Assembly: GCF_003820355.1 (NCBI RefSeq)
Contig: NZ_RPOK01000004.1
Span: forward strand, 1-64,000
DNA: 64,000 nt
From: Paralteromonas sediminis
Lineage (GTDB): Bacteria; Pseudomonadota; Gammaproteobacteria; Enterobacterales; Alteromonadaceae
Direction of reading: 5' to 3'
How positions within the stretch are numbered: the stretch's first letter is position 1; each line of letters opens with the position of its first letter. Shown piece after piece: positions 37,654 to 47,936 of this stretch. The position numbers and the translations under genes were made by a program. The notes below the pieces were generated by a model, which was given only the letters and a program-made list of their open reading frames with translations, had not been told where the DNA came from and made no database searches.

Positions 37654-38414
37654 TTTTCCGAGGTTTGTTTTGCCACCTCTTCAAATGGGCGTTTTATCGT
37701 TGTAGATAACGCTTCACAAACCTCAGTGAGATTCTCTGGTTCATTACGTTTTCCCTGTTTTCCATACACTGGCATATCAGGTGAATCTGTTTCCAACACC
37801 AAATGCTTCGTATCAATATGTTTCAGCGTTTCTCTGGTTTTACTTCCGCGTGGATAGGTAATGGTGCCGCCAATACCCAACAAAAAGCCCGCTTCGATAA
37901 AGCGCATTGCTGACTCTTTACTGCCTGAAAAAGCATGCACAATGCCGCCTTCAGTAAAACGCAGCTTTTTTATCACCCTCAGTAAATCTTGTTGTGTTTT
38001 CCTGTGATGCAAAATAACAGGCAGCTTCAACGCACTGGCGAGTGCCAATTGCTTTTCAAATGCCACCAACTGACGCTCATACGGCACATCAATTACTGCA
38101 TCTAAGCCTATTTCTCCAATAGCAATTGCACGGTTATCACGGCGTTCAAATCTTAATTCTAAGTACTGAAAATCAGACTGCCACTGTGAAGTGAGAAAAT
38201 ACGGGTGTAAACCAAGCGAGTAATCGATGCAGGCATATTGTTGCGACAGGCCGTATTGTTTATGCCACCCTGCTTTAGTGGTTCCTGGGACATGCAGTCT
38301 TTGAATGCCTGCTGTCAATGCGCGCTGTAGGACCTGGTCTATATCATCACTAAAAACGTCCAAGTCTAGATGGCAATGACTATCTACTAAGGGTTGAGAC
38401 GTTGTACCTGCCAA
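37623..38414 (-). CDS. yjjV: TatD-family metal-dependent hydrolase (YjjV-like)
   Basis: A TIM-barrel metallo-hydrolase of the TatD DNase family. Metal ligands are visible as DSHCHLD near residue 11, GEIGLDAV (Glu), ILHHRK (His), IVHAFSG (His) and ETDSPDMP (Asp). The 263-residue length and closeness to serB-smp resemble E. coli YjjV more than TatD or YcfH. Its N-terminus overlaps the pdxH 3' end by 28 bases. Confidence 0.88.
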   Translation of the reverse strand: MAGTTSQPLVDSHCHLDLDVFSDDIDQVLQRALTAGIQRLHVPGTTKAGWHKQYGLSQQYACIDYSLGLHPYFLTSQWQSDFQYLELRFERRDNRAIAIGEIGLDAVIDVPYERQLVAFEKQLALASALKLPVILHHRKTQQDLLRVIKKLRFTEGGIVHAFSGSKESAMRFIEAGFLLGIGGTITYPRGSKTRETLKHIDTKHLVLETDSPDMPVYGKQGKRNEPENLTEVCEALSTTIKRPFEEVAKQTSENYLSLFSLNL

Positions 38415-39025
38415 TTGTTGCCATCCTCGGTGGTATATCGGAATCGGTCATGTAACCGATGTTCCCCGCCCTGCCAAAATTCAATAGTGTGCGGTACCAC
38501 ATAGAATCCTCCCCACAATTTTGGCCTAGGGATGTCTGCTTCACGGTATTGCTCGGACAATTGCTCCAATGAGGTGACCAGAGTAGCCTTGCTTGCTAAT
38601 GGTCGACTTTGCTGAGACACCACCGCCCCTAATTGACTTGCTTTGGGTCTAGAAGCAAAGTAAGCATCATTTTCGTCTTCACTCAGCTTGAAGGCTTGTC
38701 CCAACACCATCACTTGTCGTTCCATTAAATACCAAGGAAAGTGCAGTGACACATTGTTATTGCCCGCAATATCAGATGCTTTATTGCTTTCGTAGTTGGT
38801 GTAAAAAACGAAATGATTTTCGGGGCGACCTTTCAGCAACACTATGCGCTGGGAGGGATGTCCTGAACTATCCACAGTGGCAAGCGTCATGGCATTTGGG
38901 TCAGGAATGTCACCTTCGATGACCTGTTGTAGCCAGTTATCGAAGAGGTCTAAAGGGTTAGGTGTCAAATCTGACTCTGTTAAAGAATCCAGCGTATAGT
39001 TTCTGCGCAAATCGGTAAGTGCCAT
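38387..39025 (-). CDS. pdxH: Pyridoxamine 5'-phosphate oxidase
   Basis: PdxH is the FMN enzyme that oxidises pyridoxine or pyridoxamine phosphate to PLP. Motifs include DLRRNYTLDSL at the start, NAMTLATVDSSGHPSQRIVLLK, FYTNYESNKA, VSQQSRPLAS, and the C-terminal WGGFYVVPHTIEFWQGGEHRLHDRF. The length of 212 residues is standard. It lies 14 bases after era, a place where recO and pdxJ usually sit in gammaproteobacteria. Confidence 0.96.
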   Translation of the reverse strand: MALTDLRRNYTLDSLTESDLTPNPLDLFDNWLQQVIEGDIPDPNAMTLATVDSSGHPSQRIVLLKGRPENHFVFYTNYESNKASDIAGNNNVSLHFPWYLMERQVMVLGQAFKLSEDENDAYFASRPKASQLGAVVSQQSRPLASKATLVTSLEQLSEQYREADIPRPKLWGGFYVVPHTIEFWQGGEHRLHDRFRYTTEDGNNWQVQRLNP

Positions 39026-39039
39026 CGAGACCTCTTAAT

Positions 39040-39951
39040 TTAATCCAGGCCGTACCCTAGTGAACGTAACGCACGTTCATCATCGGCCCAACCTGATTTT
39101 ACTTTAACCCAGAGTTCTAAGAACACGCTTTGTTCAAAAAGTTGTTCCATATCTTTGCGTGCTTCTGTCCCAATTTTTTTCAGGTGCTGACCACCTTTAC
39201 CAATGATCATACGCTTTTGGCTCTCGCGTTCAACGAGTATGAGACCATTAATGCGGTAAGTACCGTTTTCAGCCATCAAGAACTGTTCGATTTCCACTGT
39301 CGTTGAATACGGTAGTTCGTCGCCGGTAAAACGCATCAACTTTTCACGAATAATTTCTGCAGCCATGAAACGACTAGACCTGTCAGTAATGTAATCTTCT
39401 GGAAAAATAAATTCACAAGGTGGTTGCGACGCATTGATTAAATCTCTGAGCGCATCAACACGCTTACCACTCTTTGCACAAACGGGAAATAAATCACTGA
39501 ATTTATGTTGGTCTGATAACCAGGTAAGATGCTCCATCAGCGCCTGATCATTTTCAACTTTGTCGATCTTATTGATTACCAACACACAAGGTAAGCCACT
39601 TTGTTTCACTTTGCTCAGCACATGCGCGTCATCGTCGGTCCAACGTGTTCCTTCAACCACGAATAAGACCTTATTCACCTCGGCCAGCGAACTACTTGCG
39701 GCGCGATTCATCAGTCTGTTTATCGCTTTCTTTTCTTCCTGATGAAGTCCGGGAGTATCAATATAAACCGTTTGAACCTTATCTTCGGTATCAATACCGA
39801 CAATTCGATGTCTCGTAGTTTGCGGCTTACGAGACGTAATGCTCACTTTTTGTCCCACTAGACGATTGAGTAACGTTGATTTGCCTACATTGGGTCGGCC
39901 CACTATTGCGACAAAGCCACAGCGTGTTTCAGGTAATGTATTGTCAGACAT
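39040..39951 (-). CDS. era: GTPase Era
   Basis: Era is an essential GTPase that binds the 3' end of 16S rRNA during 30S assembly. G1 (GRPNVGKST), G3 (DTPGLH) and G4 (NKID) motifs lie in the first 170 residues, and a C-terminal KH domain contains [15 protein letters not shown]. The frame runs far upstream inside rnc, but ATG 39951 ([12 protein letters not shown]) gives the normal 303 residues. The start overlaps the rnc stop by 8 bases. Confidence 0.96.
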   Translation of the reverse strand: MSDNTLPETRCGFVAIVGRPNVGKSTLLNRLVGQKVSITSRKPQTTRHRIVGIDTEDKVQTVYIDTPGLHQEEKKAINRLMNRAASSSLAEVNKVLFVVEGTRWTDDDAHVLSKVKQSGLPCVLVINKIDKVENDQALMEHLTWLSDQHKFSDLFPVCAKSGKRVDALRDLINASQPPCEFIFPEDYITDRSSRFMAAEIIREKLMRFTGDELPYSTTVEIEQFLMAENGTYRINGLILVERESQKRMIIGKGGQHLKKIGTEARKDMEQLFEQSVFLELWVKVKSGWADDERALRSLGYGLD

Positions 39952-40627
39952 CGTTAAGGCTTCCCAACATAGCATTAGCTGCCTCTTGTTCAGCGCGTCG
40001 TCGACTGTTTGCGCTGCCTCTGGTAGACAGGGATTGATTGGCAATACGACACTCAACGATAAAAGTTTGAGCGTGGTCTTTACCCGTGATTGAGATGACT
40101 TCATAGTGCGGCAAAGGCTGCTTGCGCGCCTGCAGCCATTCTTGAAGCTGTGTTTTACTATCCTTTGGATGCGCTTTTGGATTTAGTTTGTTTACTCTGT
40201 CTTCAAACAGTCGATGAATAACAGCTTTTACAACGTCCAGACCCGCTTCATAATAAATGGCGCCCAAAACGGCCTCCACCGCATCTGCAAGTATGGAAGC
40301 CCTTCTGTGACCGCCACTTTTTTTCTCACCAGACCCCAACCGAATATAGTTACCTAAGTCCAGCGCGCTGCCTATTTCCGCCAAGGTTTCACCTTTCACC
40401 AAGGTTGCTCTCATACGAGTAAGGTTGCCTTCAGGAACAGCACTAAATTGCAAATACAGTTTTTCGGCAATTACCATACCCAGTACTGCGTCACCAAGAA
40501 ACTCTAACCGCTCGTTGTGCATTTTGTCAGCGCTGCGATGCGTCAGTGCCTGAATAATAAGCTTTTCATCGACAAACGTGTAACCTAAGGCTTCATAGAG
40601 GTCTGCAAAACGAGGCCGAGCCTGCAT
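39944..40627 (-). CDS. rnc: Ribonuclease III
   Basis: RNase III cuts double-stranded RNA, including the rRNA precursor. The catalytic signature [12 protein letters not shown] is present, with a second acidic cluster at [16 protein letters not shown], followed by a C-terminal double-stranded RNA binding domain (about 155-222). It is 227 residues long. Its ATG shares a base with the lepB stop (TAATG), and it overlaps era downstream. Confidence 0.96.
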   Translation of the reverse strand: MQARPRFADLYEALGYTFVDEKLIIQALTHRSADKMHNERLEFLGDAVLGMVIAEKLYLQFSAVPEGNLTRMRATLVKGETLAEIGSALDLGNYIRLGSGEKKSGGHRRASILADAVEAVLGAIYYEAGLDVVKAVIHRLFEDRVNKLNPKAHPKDSKTQLQEWLQARKQPLPHYEVISITGKDHAQTFIVECRIANQSLSTRGSANSRRRAEQEAANAMLGSLNDV

Positions 40628-41532
40628 TAGTCAATACCACCTACACGACTGAAGCGAACTCCCGTAGGTACCCACGCAGGAAGCCAGCTATCCGGTTGCC
40701 TTTCAAATTCAAAACTTATCCATATTGCAACGGCTTTGCCGACAAGATTATCATCTGATACAAAGCCCCAAAAACGACTGTCTCTGCTGTTGTCGCGGTT
40801 ATCCCCTAATACAAAATAATGTCCTTGAGGCACTATCCACTCGTCAATTTGCGTACCTGGCTGAGCGTAAAATGTGGAAGGAGGCTGATCAAAAACAGGG
40901 TGTCTGAGAATGTCGTGAGAGACTTTTCCTAACGACTCGGTAAACCGCTGTAAAGGCGCCATATTCTGGACAAATTCGCCGCTGCCCACATAGGTTAATT
41001 CAACCGGCGCTATGGGCGCGCATTCTTTTGCTGTCGCTTGGCAATAAGGCTTTATAAAAAGCTGCTTGTTGCGATAAATGACCGTATCACCTGGCAAACC
41101 AACAATACGCTTAATATAGTCCAAGTTTTTGTTTTCTGGATACTTAAATACTGCAACGTCACCCCTTTCAGGCTTACCGGTATCCAAAAACTTATAACGG
41201 GTTACTGGGTCTTTGAAGCCATAAGCGTACTTTTCAACTAAGATGAAATCACCAACCAGCAGGGTCGGCATCATGGAACCTGAGGGGATCTGGAATGGCT
41301 CATACAAGAAAGAGCGCAGAACAAGCACAAAAGCAATAATGGGAAAAATTTGCTGCGCAGTGTCGACGACATAGGGTTTGTGTGGCTCTGCTGTTGGTTC
41401 TCCATTTGCATTAGCACCGCCGCTGGCCCATCTGGCTTTGCGTTTTTTCGCAAAGAATAAACTGTCAATTAACCATATGAAGCCTGTTACAAGTGTAAGA
41501 ATTACCAGTAACAACGAAAAGTAATTTGCCAT
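40627..41532 (-). CDS. lepB: Signal peptidase I
   Basis: LepB cleaves signal peptides at the periplasmic face of the inner membrane. Two N-terminal helices (about 4-26 and 60-77) flank a basic cytoplasmic loop. The catalytic Ser is S86 in PSGSMMP and the catalytic Lys is K141 in KRIVGLPGD. The conserved GDNRDNSRDSRFWGFV box is also present. At 301 residues it is typical. The start overlaps the lepA stop by one base (TAATG). Confidence 0.96.
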   Translation of the reverse strand: MANYFSLLLVILTLVTGFIWLIDSLFFAKKRKARWASGGANANGEPTAEPHKPYVVDTAQQIFPIIAFVLVLRSFLYEPFQIPSGSMMPTLLVGDFILVEKYAYGFKDPVTRYKFLDTGKPERGDVAVFKYPENKNLDYIKRIVGLPGDTVIYRNKQLFIKPYCQATAKECAPIAPVELTYVGSGEFVQNMAPLQRFTESLGKVSHDILRHPVFDQPPSTFYAQPGTQIDEWIVPQGHYFVLGDNRDNSRDSRFWGFVSDDNLVGKAVAIWISFEFERQPDSWLPAWVPTGVRFSRVGGID

Positions 41533-43328
41533 TATTTACCTACCTTGAGTACAGCGAGGAAGGCATCCTGAGGAAGCTCAACATTGCCCACTTGTTTCAT
41601 GCGTTTTTTCCCTTCTTTTTGCTTCTGCAAAAGCTTTTTCTTACGGCTAACATCACCACCGTAACATTTTGCTATCACGTTTTTACGAAGCTGTTTTACC
41701 GTGCTTCTTGCAATGACATGGTTGCCTATTGCTGCCTGAATAGCAATATCAAACATTTGTCTCGGGATCAGCTCTCTCAATTTATCGACGAGTTCACGTC
41801 CGCGATATTGAGAGTTTTCCTTATGAGTGATCACTGCAAGCGCATCCACACGCTCACCATTTATCAAAATATCAACGCGGGCCATATCTGAAGCCTGAAA
41901 CTTCTTAAAATTATAGTCCAAAGACGCAAAGCCCCGACTGGTCGACTTGAGCCTATCAAAAAAGTCCAAGACTACTTCCGCCATCGGTAACTCGTAGGTT
42001 ACTGCCACTTGCTTGCCGTGATAGGCCATATTAGTTTGCACACCTCGTTTTTCGACACAAAGCGTGATGACGTTTCCTAAAAACTCCTGAGGAACTAAAA
42101 TATTCGCTTCAACAATAGGTTCCCTGATTTCGGCGATATCATTGACTGGAGGCAATTTGGAAGGGTTATCAACCTGCACAATCTCACCGCGCGTTGTCTC
42201 TACTTCATACACTACTGTGGGAGCAGTAGTAATCAGGTCAAGGTCATACTCTCGCTCAAGCCTTTCTTGAATGATTTCCATGTGCAGCATACCCAGAAAA
42301 CCAATCCTAAAACCGAATCCCAGTGCGGCAGAACTCTCGGGTTCATAAAATAGAGAGGCATCATTAAGGCTTAACTTGGCAAGCGCGTCGCGAAAATCTT
42401 CATAATCATCTGAACTAACCGGAAAAACCCCTGCATAAACTTGAGGTTTCACCTTTTTGAAACCGGGTAAAGCACTATCTGCGGGTTGCCTTGCCAACGT
42501 AATGGTATCGCCGACGGGAGCACCGTGAATTTCTTTAATGCCCGCTATGATAAAACCAACTTCACCGGCTTTTAATTCCTTAGTTTCTAATGCTTTTGGT
42601 GTGAATACTCCAACTTTATCAACTTGATGTTCAGCACCATTAGACATAATTCTTATTTTGTCTTTTACAGTTAATTTACCTTGCTTAATACGAACAAGGG
42701 ATACCACGCCTTGATAGTTATCAAACCACGAGTCGATGATGAGTGCTTTAAGAGGCGCATCAATTTCCCCTTCTGGTGGCGGAATTTTGTTAACAATTTC
42801 TTCTAATACATCTTCAATACCCATACCCGTTTTTGCGGAGCAACGCACCGCTTCGATGGCATCAATACCAACAATGTCCTCAATTTCCTCTGCAACACGT
42901 TCGGGCTCAGCCTGAGGCAGGTCAATTTTGTTGAGGATAGGTACAACCTCCATATCCATATCAATCGCCGTGTAGCAATTTGCTAGGGTTTGTGCTTCCA
43001 CGCCCTGTCCTGCATCAACAACCAAGAGCGCGCCTTCACAAGCAGCTAGGGAGCGTGATACTTCATAAGTAAAATCCACGTGTCCAGGCGTATCAATAAA
43101 GTTGAGCTGGTAAGTCTCACCATCGTTGGCCTTATAGTTAAGTGTCACGCTTTGTGCCTTAATCGTGATACCGCGCTCGCGTTCTAGGTCCATGGAATCT
43201 AAAACCTGTGCAGCCATTTCTCTGTCACTCAATCCACCACAGTGTTGGATCAAACGATCAGACAGGGTGGATTTACCATGGTCAATGTGTGCGATGATAC
43301 TAAAATTGCGAATGTGCTTATGTTGCAT
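41532..43328 (-). CDS. lepA: Elongation factor 4 (LepA)
   Basis: LepA is a ribosomal GTPase related to EF-G that influences initiation and back-translocation under stress. G motifs are [17 protein letters not shown] and NKIDLP. The C-terminal domain unique to LepA (about 480-595) contains [18 protein letters not shown]. The length of 598 residues is standard. It heads lepA-lepB-rnc-era and lies 90 bases after rseC, as in E. coli. Confidence 0.97.
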   Translation of the reverse strand: MQHKHIRNFSIIAHIDHGKSTLSDRLIQHCGGLSDREMAAQVLDSMDLERERGITIKAQSVTLNYKANDGETYQLNFIDTPGHVDFTYEVSRSLAACEGALLVVDAGQGVEAQTLANCYTAIDMDMEVVPILNKIDLPQAEPERVAEEIEDIVGIDAIEAVRCSAKTGMGIEDVLEEIVNKIPPPEGEIDAPLKALIIDSWFDNYQGVVSLVRIKQGKLTVKDKIRIMSNGAEHQVDKVGVFTPKALETKELKAGEVGFIIAGIKEIHGAPVGDTITLARQPADSALPGFKKVKPQVYAGVFPVSSDDYEDFRDALAKLSLNDASLFYEPESSAALGFGFRIGFLGMLHMEIIQERLEREYDLDLITTAPTVVYEVETTRGEIVQVDNPSKLPPVNDIAEIREPIVEANILVPQEFLGNVITLCVEKRGVQTNMAYHGKQVAVTYELPMAEVVLDFFDRLKSTSRGFASLDYNFKKFQASDMARVDILINGERVDALAVITHKENSQYRGRELVDKLRELIPRQMFDIAIQAAIGNHVIARSTVKQLRKNVIAKCYGGDVSRKKKLLQKQKEGKKRMKQVGNVELPQDAFLAVLKVGK

Positions 43329-43418
43329 AGGTTCGGTGATACCTGATAACTGAATTCAATTGATACGGTGCGTATTGCGAGCGCGGATTTTACCGATTTA
43401 TTGCAAAAATTGCTAACT

Positions 43419-43868
43419 TCACAGCTTTCGCAGAATGACAGGGTGGAAACGTCCTTTATCGAGCCGTTTAATTTTATTCGACACCCAGCTAAAACCCAAA
43501 ACCGTGGGTACCAAGGTGAGAACGAATAATAGCAACTCATGCACACTATCACCGAATAATGATGCCAACGCTAAACTTGAACAAACAAACAGTAACAATG
43601 GCACAAAATACAACCACCACGATGCAACAAGTACACTTTTTTCCTGTATACCGATAATCACTTGATCGCCAACATGCACCACTACAGGCGTATGTAAAGT
43701 AAGATGTTGGGCGCGATGGCTAAACGCCCTAGCAATTGCCCCTGTGCCGCAATCAGACTGAGTCTGGCAAGAAGAGCACGTGCTTTTCACCTGGGCCTCA
43801 ACTGTGACTTCATCGCCTTCGACGTTTACGACTACCGCTGATTCTTCGATCATGCTATCGCGAGACAA
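43419..43868 (-). CDS. rseC: SoxR-reducing / sigma-E regulatory protein RseC
   Basis: RseC is an inner-membrane protein encoded with the sigma-E operon and linked to SoxR reduction. The N-terminal cytoplasmic domain has a cysteine cluster (CSSCQTQSDCG at about 31-41) typical of the family, followed by two close transmembrane helices (about 80-98 and 103-122). It is 149 residues long. Its start overlaps the rseB stop by 14 bases, so it belongs to rpoE-rseA-rseB-rseC. Confidence 0.92.
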   Translation of the reverse strand: MSRDSMIEESAVVVNVEGDEVTVEAQVKSTCSSCQTQSDCGTGAIARAFSHRAQHLTLHTPVVVHVGDQVIIGIQEKSVLVASWWLYFVPLLLFVCSSLALASLFGDSVHELLLFVLTLVPTVLGFSWVSNKIKRLDKGRFHPVILRKL

Positions 43869-44847
43869 CTAAAGAACGAGCAATATTGTTGGCCGTTTCT
43901 GGTGGAATTTCCCCGATAACCGTTACCTGAACATTGCCGTTGGTTAAGCTTAAAAAAGTATTCAATTTGTGTCGCAGCAATACATCTTGATTGAGGGATT
44001 GATTTGCGGGCTCTACATAAACAGAGACATCAACTAAACCATCACTAAACAGTCTGTAGTCAACTAACTGCCCTGAAATTGCCAATCGACGCGTATCTTG
44101 CTTTACTTCTTTCATCCCAACCGGCACGTAGGACACTGCCCACTTGTGTTCACCGAGTTGCGTGGGCGGCAAGGCCATTACTTTAGGCAATGCAGACTGA
44201 TTCACTCGCTGAAAGTAAGGATGGGGTTGCTCACTGAAAGAAAACGACGACACCTGAATCTGTTCCAGCACATTACCCTGCTTATCAAGCATATTCATCT
44301 TGAGCAGCATCGCGGTCTCTTCATCTAGCCAAACTTGATAGGCATAACGGGTATTATCCTGGCTCACAACCCGTATTTGCTGAGCAGGACGACCTGACAC
44401 CCGCGAGCGACCTACCAAAACAAATTCATAGGCACCATACAGAGACTCTGGCGCATTCAACAACGCGGTAGGAATAGGGCCGTTAATGTTGTTGCCGTAA
44501 ACGCTGTAAGGAGGCTGATCAGGTTCAAACACACTGATTTGCTGATTTACCCGAATAAATTCTCTACCAGGTCCATTTTGCAGGTTAAGCTGCTCCATGT
44601 CAGTACCATCAGGTAATACGCTGTGTCGCCATAAGTACGGTACAGCTTCATGCCCAACTCTTGACAGCACAAAAGAAACTTCATAGTTGCTTTCTGAAAC
44701 GACAGTTTTGAGCCTGCTTAACCAATCTTTTGCTGTGAGTTTCTTTGTTGTCGTAGGAGACTGTTCGGGTGTATCAGGGGATTGTAAGGCAACCACGCCT
44801 AGAGAGGTGGTTGCCAAAACGAAAAGCAATAGGAGTTTACCCATCAT
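43855..44847 (-). CDS. rseB: Sigma-E regulatory protein RseB
   Basis: RseB is a periplasmic protein that binds RseA and protects it from DegS until lipopolysaccharide signals accumulate. A signal peptide (about 1-20) is followed by the large lipoprotein-like N-terminal domain (about 35-205, with YEVSFVLSRVG and VGRSRVSGRPAQQIRVV) and a small C-terminal domain (about 225-330). The length of 330 residues is slightly above that of E. coli. It abuts rseA directly. Confidence 0.93.
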   Translation of the reverse strand: MMGKLLLLFVLATTSLGVVALQSPDTPEQSPTTTKKLTAKDWLSRLKTVVSESNYEVSFVLSRVGHEAVPYLWRHSVLPDGTDMEQLNLQNGPGREFIRVNQQISVFEPDQPPYSVYGNNINGPIPTALLNAPESLYGAYEFVLVGRSRVSGRPAQQIRVVSQDNTRYAYQVWLDEETAMLLKMNMLDKQGNVLEQIQVSSFSFSEQPHPYFQRVNQSALPKVMALPPTQLGEHKWAVSYVPVGMKEVKQDTRRLAISGQLVDYRLFSDGLVDVSVYVEPANQSLNQDVLLRHKLNTFLSLTNGNVQVTVIGEIPPETANNIARSLVVSR

Positions 44848-45438
44848 TTACTGGACTGGTGATTCTTGATTTTCCTGATTTTTTTTATCGGAATCAGACT
44901 TCAATTTAACTTGTTGCTCGTGATCGGCAATCAGTGCATTTATGTGTCGACGGGTTTCAAGCACTTCAGCTCTGGACTGAGTTGGCAGCGCTCTTGTTTG
45001 TTCAAGACTTACCGGCGCTAACCCACCCTGAGGCCCGGCCGCTGGCGGAGCCGTCACAAAAGGCTTTGACTCCGGAGGTTGATTGAACGTTTGGAACCCA
45101 ATGATGACAGCTGCAGCAACACTTGCCGCGACCGCAAACTGACCTGACTGTTTTGCAAATGGCACCACCTTATTGCTGAGACGGCCGATTACAGGTATAC
45201 GCGCAAACCGCTTATTAGGCGCTAGTACAGTCGGCTCTCTTTCGATGGCATCGGCAATTTGCGCACTGATATCCATGTATTGACCCGCAGGCATTTCCTT
45301 GCGCATGGTACTTCGGATAAGGTGGTAGCGTTGCCATTTCTCCCGTAACTGATCGTCGTGGCTTAATGCATCTAAGACTTTGTCTTCATGAATTTCACCA
45401 TCGACCAGCGCTGAGAGGTTTTCATGCTGCTCTGTCAT
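44848..45438 (-). CDS. rseA: Anti-sigma-E factor RseA
   Basis: RseA is a single-pass inner-membrane protein that sequesters sigma-E and is destroyed by DegS and RseP on envelope stress. The N-terminal cytoplasmic domain opens LSALVDGEIHEDKVLDAL and continues with WQRYHLIRSTMRKE. The transmembrane helix is about 100-118 (FAVAASVAAAVIIGF), and the periplasmic part is Pro/Gln-rich. It lies 85 bases after rpoE. Confidence 0.92.
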   Translation of the reverse strand: MTEQHENLSALVDGEIHEDKVLDALSHDDQLREKWQRYHLIRSTMRKEMPAGQYMDISAQIADAIEREPTVLAPNKRFARIPVIGRLSNKVVPFAKQSGQFAVAASVAAAVIIGFQTFNQPPESKPFVTAPPAAGPQGGLAPVSLEQTRALPTQSRAEVLETRRHINALIADHEQQVKLKSDSDKKNQENQESPVQ

Positions 45439-45523
45439 AACACTTGTGTTCCTATTGCCTAATCGGCTATTAAATACGTTTCTATGACTATCACTATCCT
45501 AAAAGGTTCTGTGACAAGATCAA

Positions 45524-46102
45524 TTATTTTTCTAAAAGTGGTTGAATAACTTTATCGATCGCTTCCCTGGCCCGGAATATTCTTGACCTCACGGTTCCTA
45601 CCGGACATGTCATAACAGCTGCAATTTCTTCATAACTCAGCCCTTCTATTTCTCTTAGTGTAATTGCCATTCGCAAGTCATCGGGCAATTTCTCAACCAC
45701 GTTAAAAAGTACTTCACTGATTTCGTCAGACAATAAACTTGCCTCGGGTGTGCTTTGCTCTTTAAGCGCATCACTACCTTCATAATAATCCGCTTCTTGC
45801 GCATCAACATCACTGGATGGTGGCTTTCGACCTTGCGAAACCAAGTAGTTTTTTGCACTGTTGACCGCTATCCGGTATAGCCAGGTGTAAAATGCACTGT
45901 CACCGCGAAAGTTCGGTAATGCTCGATAAGCCTTTATAAAAGCTTCCTGCGTTACGTCAGCAACATCACCTGAATGCTTTACATATCGACTCACTAAGTG
46001 CATTACTTTGTGCTGATAGCGGGTAACCAGCAAATTAAATGCGTTTTTGTCGCCTTTTTGGACCCTTTCGACCAGTTGTTGGTCGCTGTACTGCTCGCTC
46101 AT
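45524..46102 (-). CDS. rpoE: Envelope stress sigma factor RpoE
   Basis: This is the extracytoplasmic stress sigma factor that turns on outer-membrane assembly and repair genes. Region 2 includes YQHKVMHLVSRY and DVTQEAFIKAYRALPNF, and region 4 includes LPDDLRMAITLREIEGLSYEEIA and PVGTVRSRIFRARE. It is 192 residues, very like E. coli RpoE. A GAGGAAAG ribosome site precedes ATG 46102. It is divergent from nadB, as in E. coli, and an autoregulatory promoter is visible. Confidence 0.97.
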   Translation of the reverse strand: MSEQYSDQQLVERVQKGDKNAFNLLVTRYQHKVMHLVSRYVKHSGDVADVTQEAFIKAYRALPNFRGDSAFYTWLYRIAVNSAKNYLVSQGRKPPSSDVDAQEADYYEGSDALKEQSTPEASLLSDEISEVLFNVVEKLPDDLRMAITLREIEGLSYEEIAAVMTCPVGTVRSRIFRAREAIDKVIQPLLEK

Positions 46103-46128
46103 TCGAGCCCTTTCCTCATCATTCTAAC

Positions 46129-46156
46129 TTAGCCAGGTGAAACCCATGGAAGTTCC
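46129..46156 (-). promoter_or_regulatory. Sigma-E autoregulatory promoter of rpoE
   Basis: On the minus strand, GGAACTT (46156-46150), 16 bases, GCTAA (46133-46129). The sigma-E consensus is GGAACTT-N16-TCTRA. The -35 is perfect. Initiation near 46122 would leave a leader of about 20 bases containing the ribosome site. Confidence 0.65.
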
Positions 46157-46256
46157 CATAGACGCATTTTTTGGCAATTAGTTTCACTTTTTTGCCATCT
46201 TTGAGTCCAATCAGTAAACTTGCGAGACTAAGAACCGTTAATAGCTGTCAAAATAC

Positions 46257-47936
46257 ATGAAATCGCCTTTTGCTTCATCCCCTTCTTGCTCGACCGCCCC
46301 AATTGAGCACACTACGGATGCACTTATCATTGGTAGCGGCGCAGCTGGTCTCAGTTTGGCGTTAAAGCTTGCTGACCATTGTAATGTCATTGTTTTGAGT
46401 AAAAGTGACCGCAACGAAGGTTCCACGCGTTATGCCCAAGGCGGTATTGCGGCTGTATTTGACGAGAAAGACTCCATAGAAGCCCATGTACAGGATACCT
46501 TAAAAGCAGGTGCAGGTTTGTGTGAAGAAGAGACTGTGCGCTTTACCGCTGAAAGGGGCAAACGCTGTTTGGAGTGGCTAATAAAGTTTGGTGTACCTTT
46601 TGACACAGAACAAAACGATGACGGTTCAACAAAATATCATCTGACACGAGAAGGTGGGCACAGCCACAGACGAATCCTGCATGCAGCTGATGCTACTGGC
46701 GAGGCCTTGCAGATTACGCTCAATGATGCTGTCGCTGCGCATCCAAACATCCATTTCTTTGAGAGATACAACGCTATCGATCTGATAGCGAGTAAATCTC
46801 GTCCTGGATATTGTAATGGTGCCTATGTATGGAATCGAAATAGGGAGCACGTTGAGGTCATAAAATGTCGTTACATTGCCCTGGCAAGCGGGGGGGCCAG
46901 TAAAGTCTACCAATATACCTCGAACCCTGATGTTTCGAGTGGCGATGGTGTAGCCATGGCCTGGCGAGCAGGATGCAGAGTAGCAAACATGGAGTTTAAT
47001 CAGTTTCACCCCACTTGTTTGTATCACCCCCAAGCACGTAACTTTCTTATTACTGAAGCCCTGCGCGGCGAGGGTGCCTATTTGTGCCACGAAGACGGCA
47101 CAAGATTTATGCAAAAGTTTGACGAACGGGGCGATCTCGCGCCTAGAGATGTTGTGGCCAGAGCCATAGATTTTGAAATGAAAAGGCTGGGGGCGGATTG
47201 TATGTATTTAAATATCAGCCATAAACCTGCCGACTTTATCGTAAAGCATTTCCCTAACATTTATCGAAGATGCCGCAGCCTGGGCATAGATATCACCCGA
47301 GATCCTATTCCAGTTGTGCCAGCCGCTCACTATAGCTGTGGTGGTGTCATGACCGACTTTAACGCAAAAACAGATTTGGAAAATGTTTATGCTATTGGGG
47401 AAGTCGCCTACACAGGCCTACATGGTGCAAATCGCATGGCCTCTAACTCACTACTTGAATGCGTGGTCTTTGCTCATGCGGCAGCTGGGCATATTATTGC
47501 GTCACTCCCTAACTCTTCTGCCCCGGGTGAGGTTGCTCCTTGGGACGAAAGTCAAGTCAGTAACTCTGATGAGGAAGTCATCATTCAACACAACTGGCAT
47601 GAGCTAAGACTGTTTATGTGGGACTATGTTGGTATTGTTCGAACCAATAAACGCTTGGAGAGGGCATTAAGGCGTATTCAGTTACTATCGCAGGAAATTC
47701 AGGAGTATTACGCACACTTCAAGGTAAGCAACAACTTGCTAGAACTAAGAAACTTAGTGACCGTAGCCGAACTTATAGTGAAATGTGCCATGCAACGCAA
47801 GGAAAGCAGAGGACTGCATTATAACCTTGATTACCCTGATATGTCCGCAAACCCGACGCCATCGATTCTTATACCAGAAAAATCAAAGTCCTCGGTGAAG
47901 CCTGGCAGCCTCTCCACGGTAATATTGGATGACTAA
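46257..47936 (+). CDS. nadB: L-aspartate oxidase
   Basis: NadB oxidises aspartate to iminoaspartate, the first step of NAD synthesis. The FAD motif is [13 protein letters not shown] near residue 23, followed by [17 protein letters not shown], catalytic HPTCLYHP, and [12 protein letters not shown]. The C-terminal helical domain starts near 440. At 559 residues it is slightly longer than E. coli NadB because of extra residues at both ends. The last 54 bases overlap the convergent MaoC-like gene. Confidence 0.95.
   Translation: MKSPFASSPSCSTAPIEHTTDALIIGSGAAGLSLALKLADHCNVIVLSKSDRNEGSTRYAQGGIAAVFDEKDSIEAHVQDTLKAGAGLCEEETVRFTAERGKRCLEWLIKFGVPFDTEQNDDGSTKYHLTREGGHSHRRILHAADATGEALQITLNDAVAAHPNIHFFERYNAIDLIASKSRPGYCNGAYVWNRNREHVEVIKCRYIALASGGASKVYQYTSNPDVSSGDGVAMAWRAGCRVANMEFNQFHPTCLYHPQARNFLITEALRGEGAYLCHEDGTRFMQKFDERGDLAPRDVVARAIDFEMKRLGADCMYLNISHKPADFIVKHFPNIYRRCRSLGIDITRDPIPVVPAAHYSCGGVMTDFNAKTDLENVYAIGEVAYTGLHGANRMASNSLLECVVFAHAAAGHIIASLPNSSAPGEVAPWDESQVSNSDEEVIIQHNWHELRLFMWDYVGIVRTNKRLERALRRIQLLSQEIQEYYAHFKVSNNLLELRNLVTVAELIVKCAMQRKESRGLHYNLDYPDMSANPTPSILIPEKSKSSVKPGSLSTVILDD

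Noticed and set aside
46626-47114. 162-codon open frame antisense to nadB
   Set aside because: It follows codon bias of the opposite strand and matches no known domain. nadB is clearly real across the same bases.
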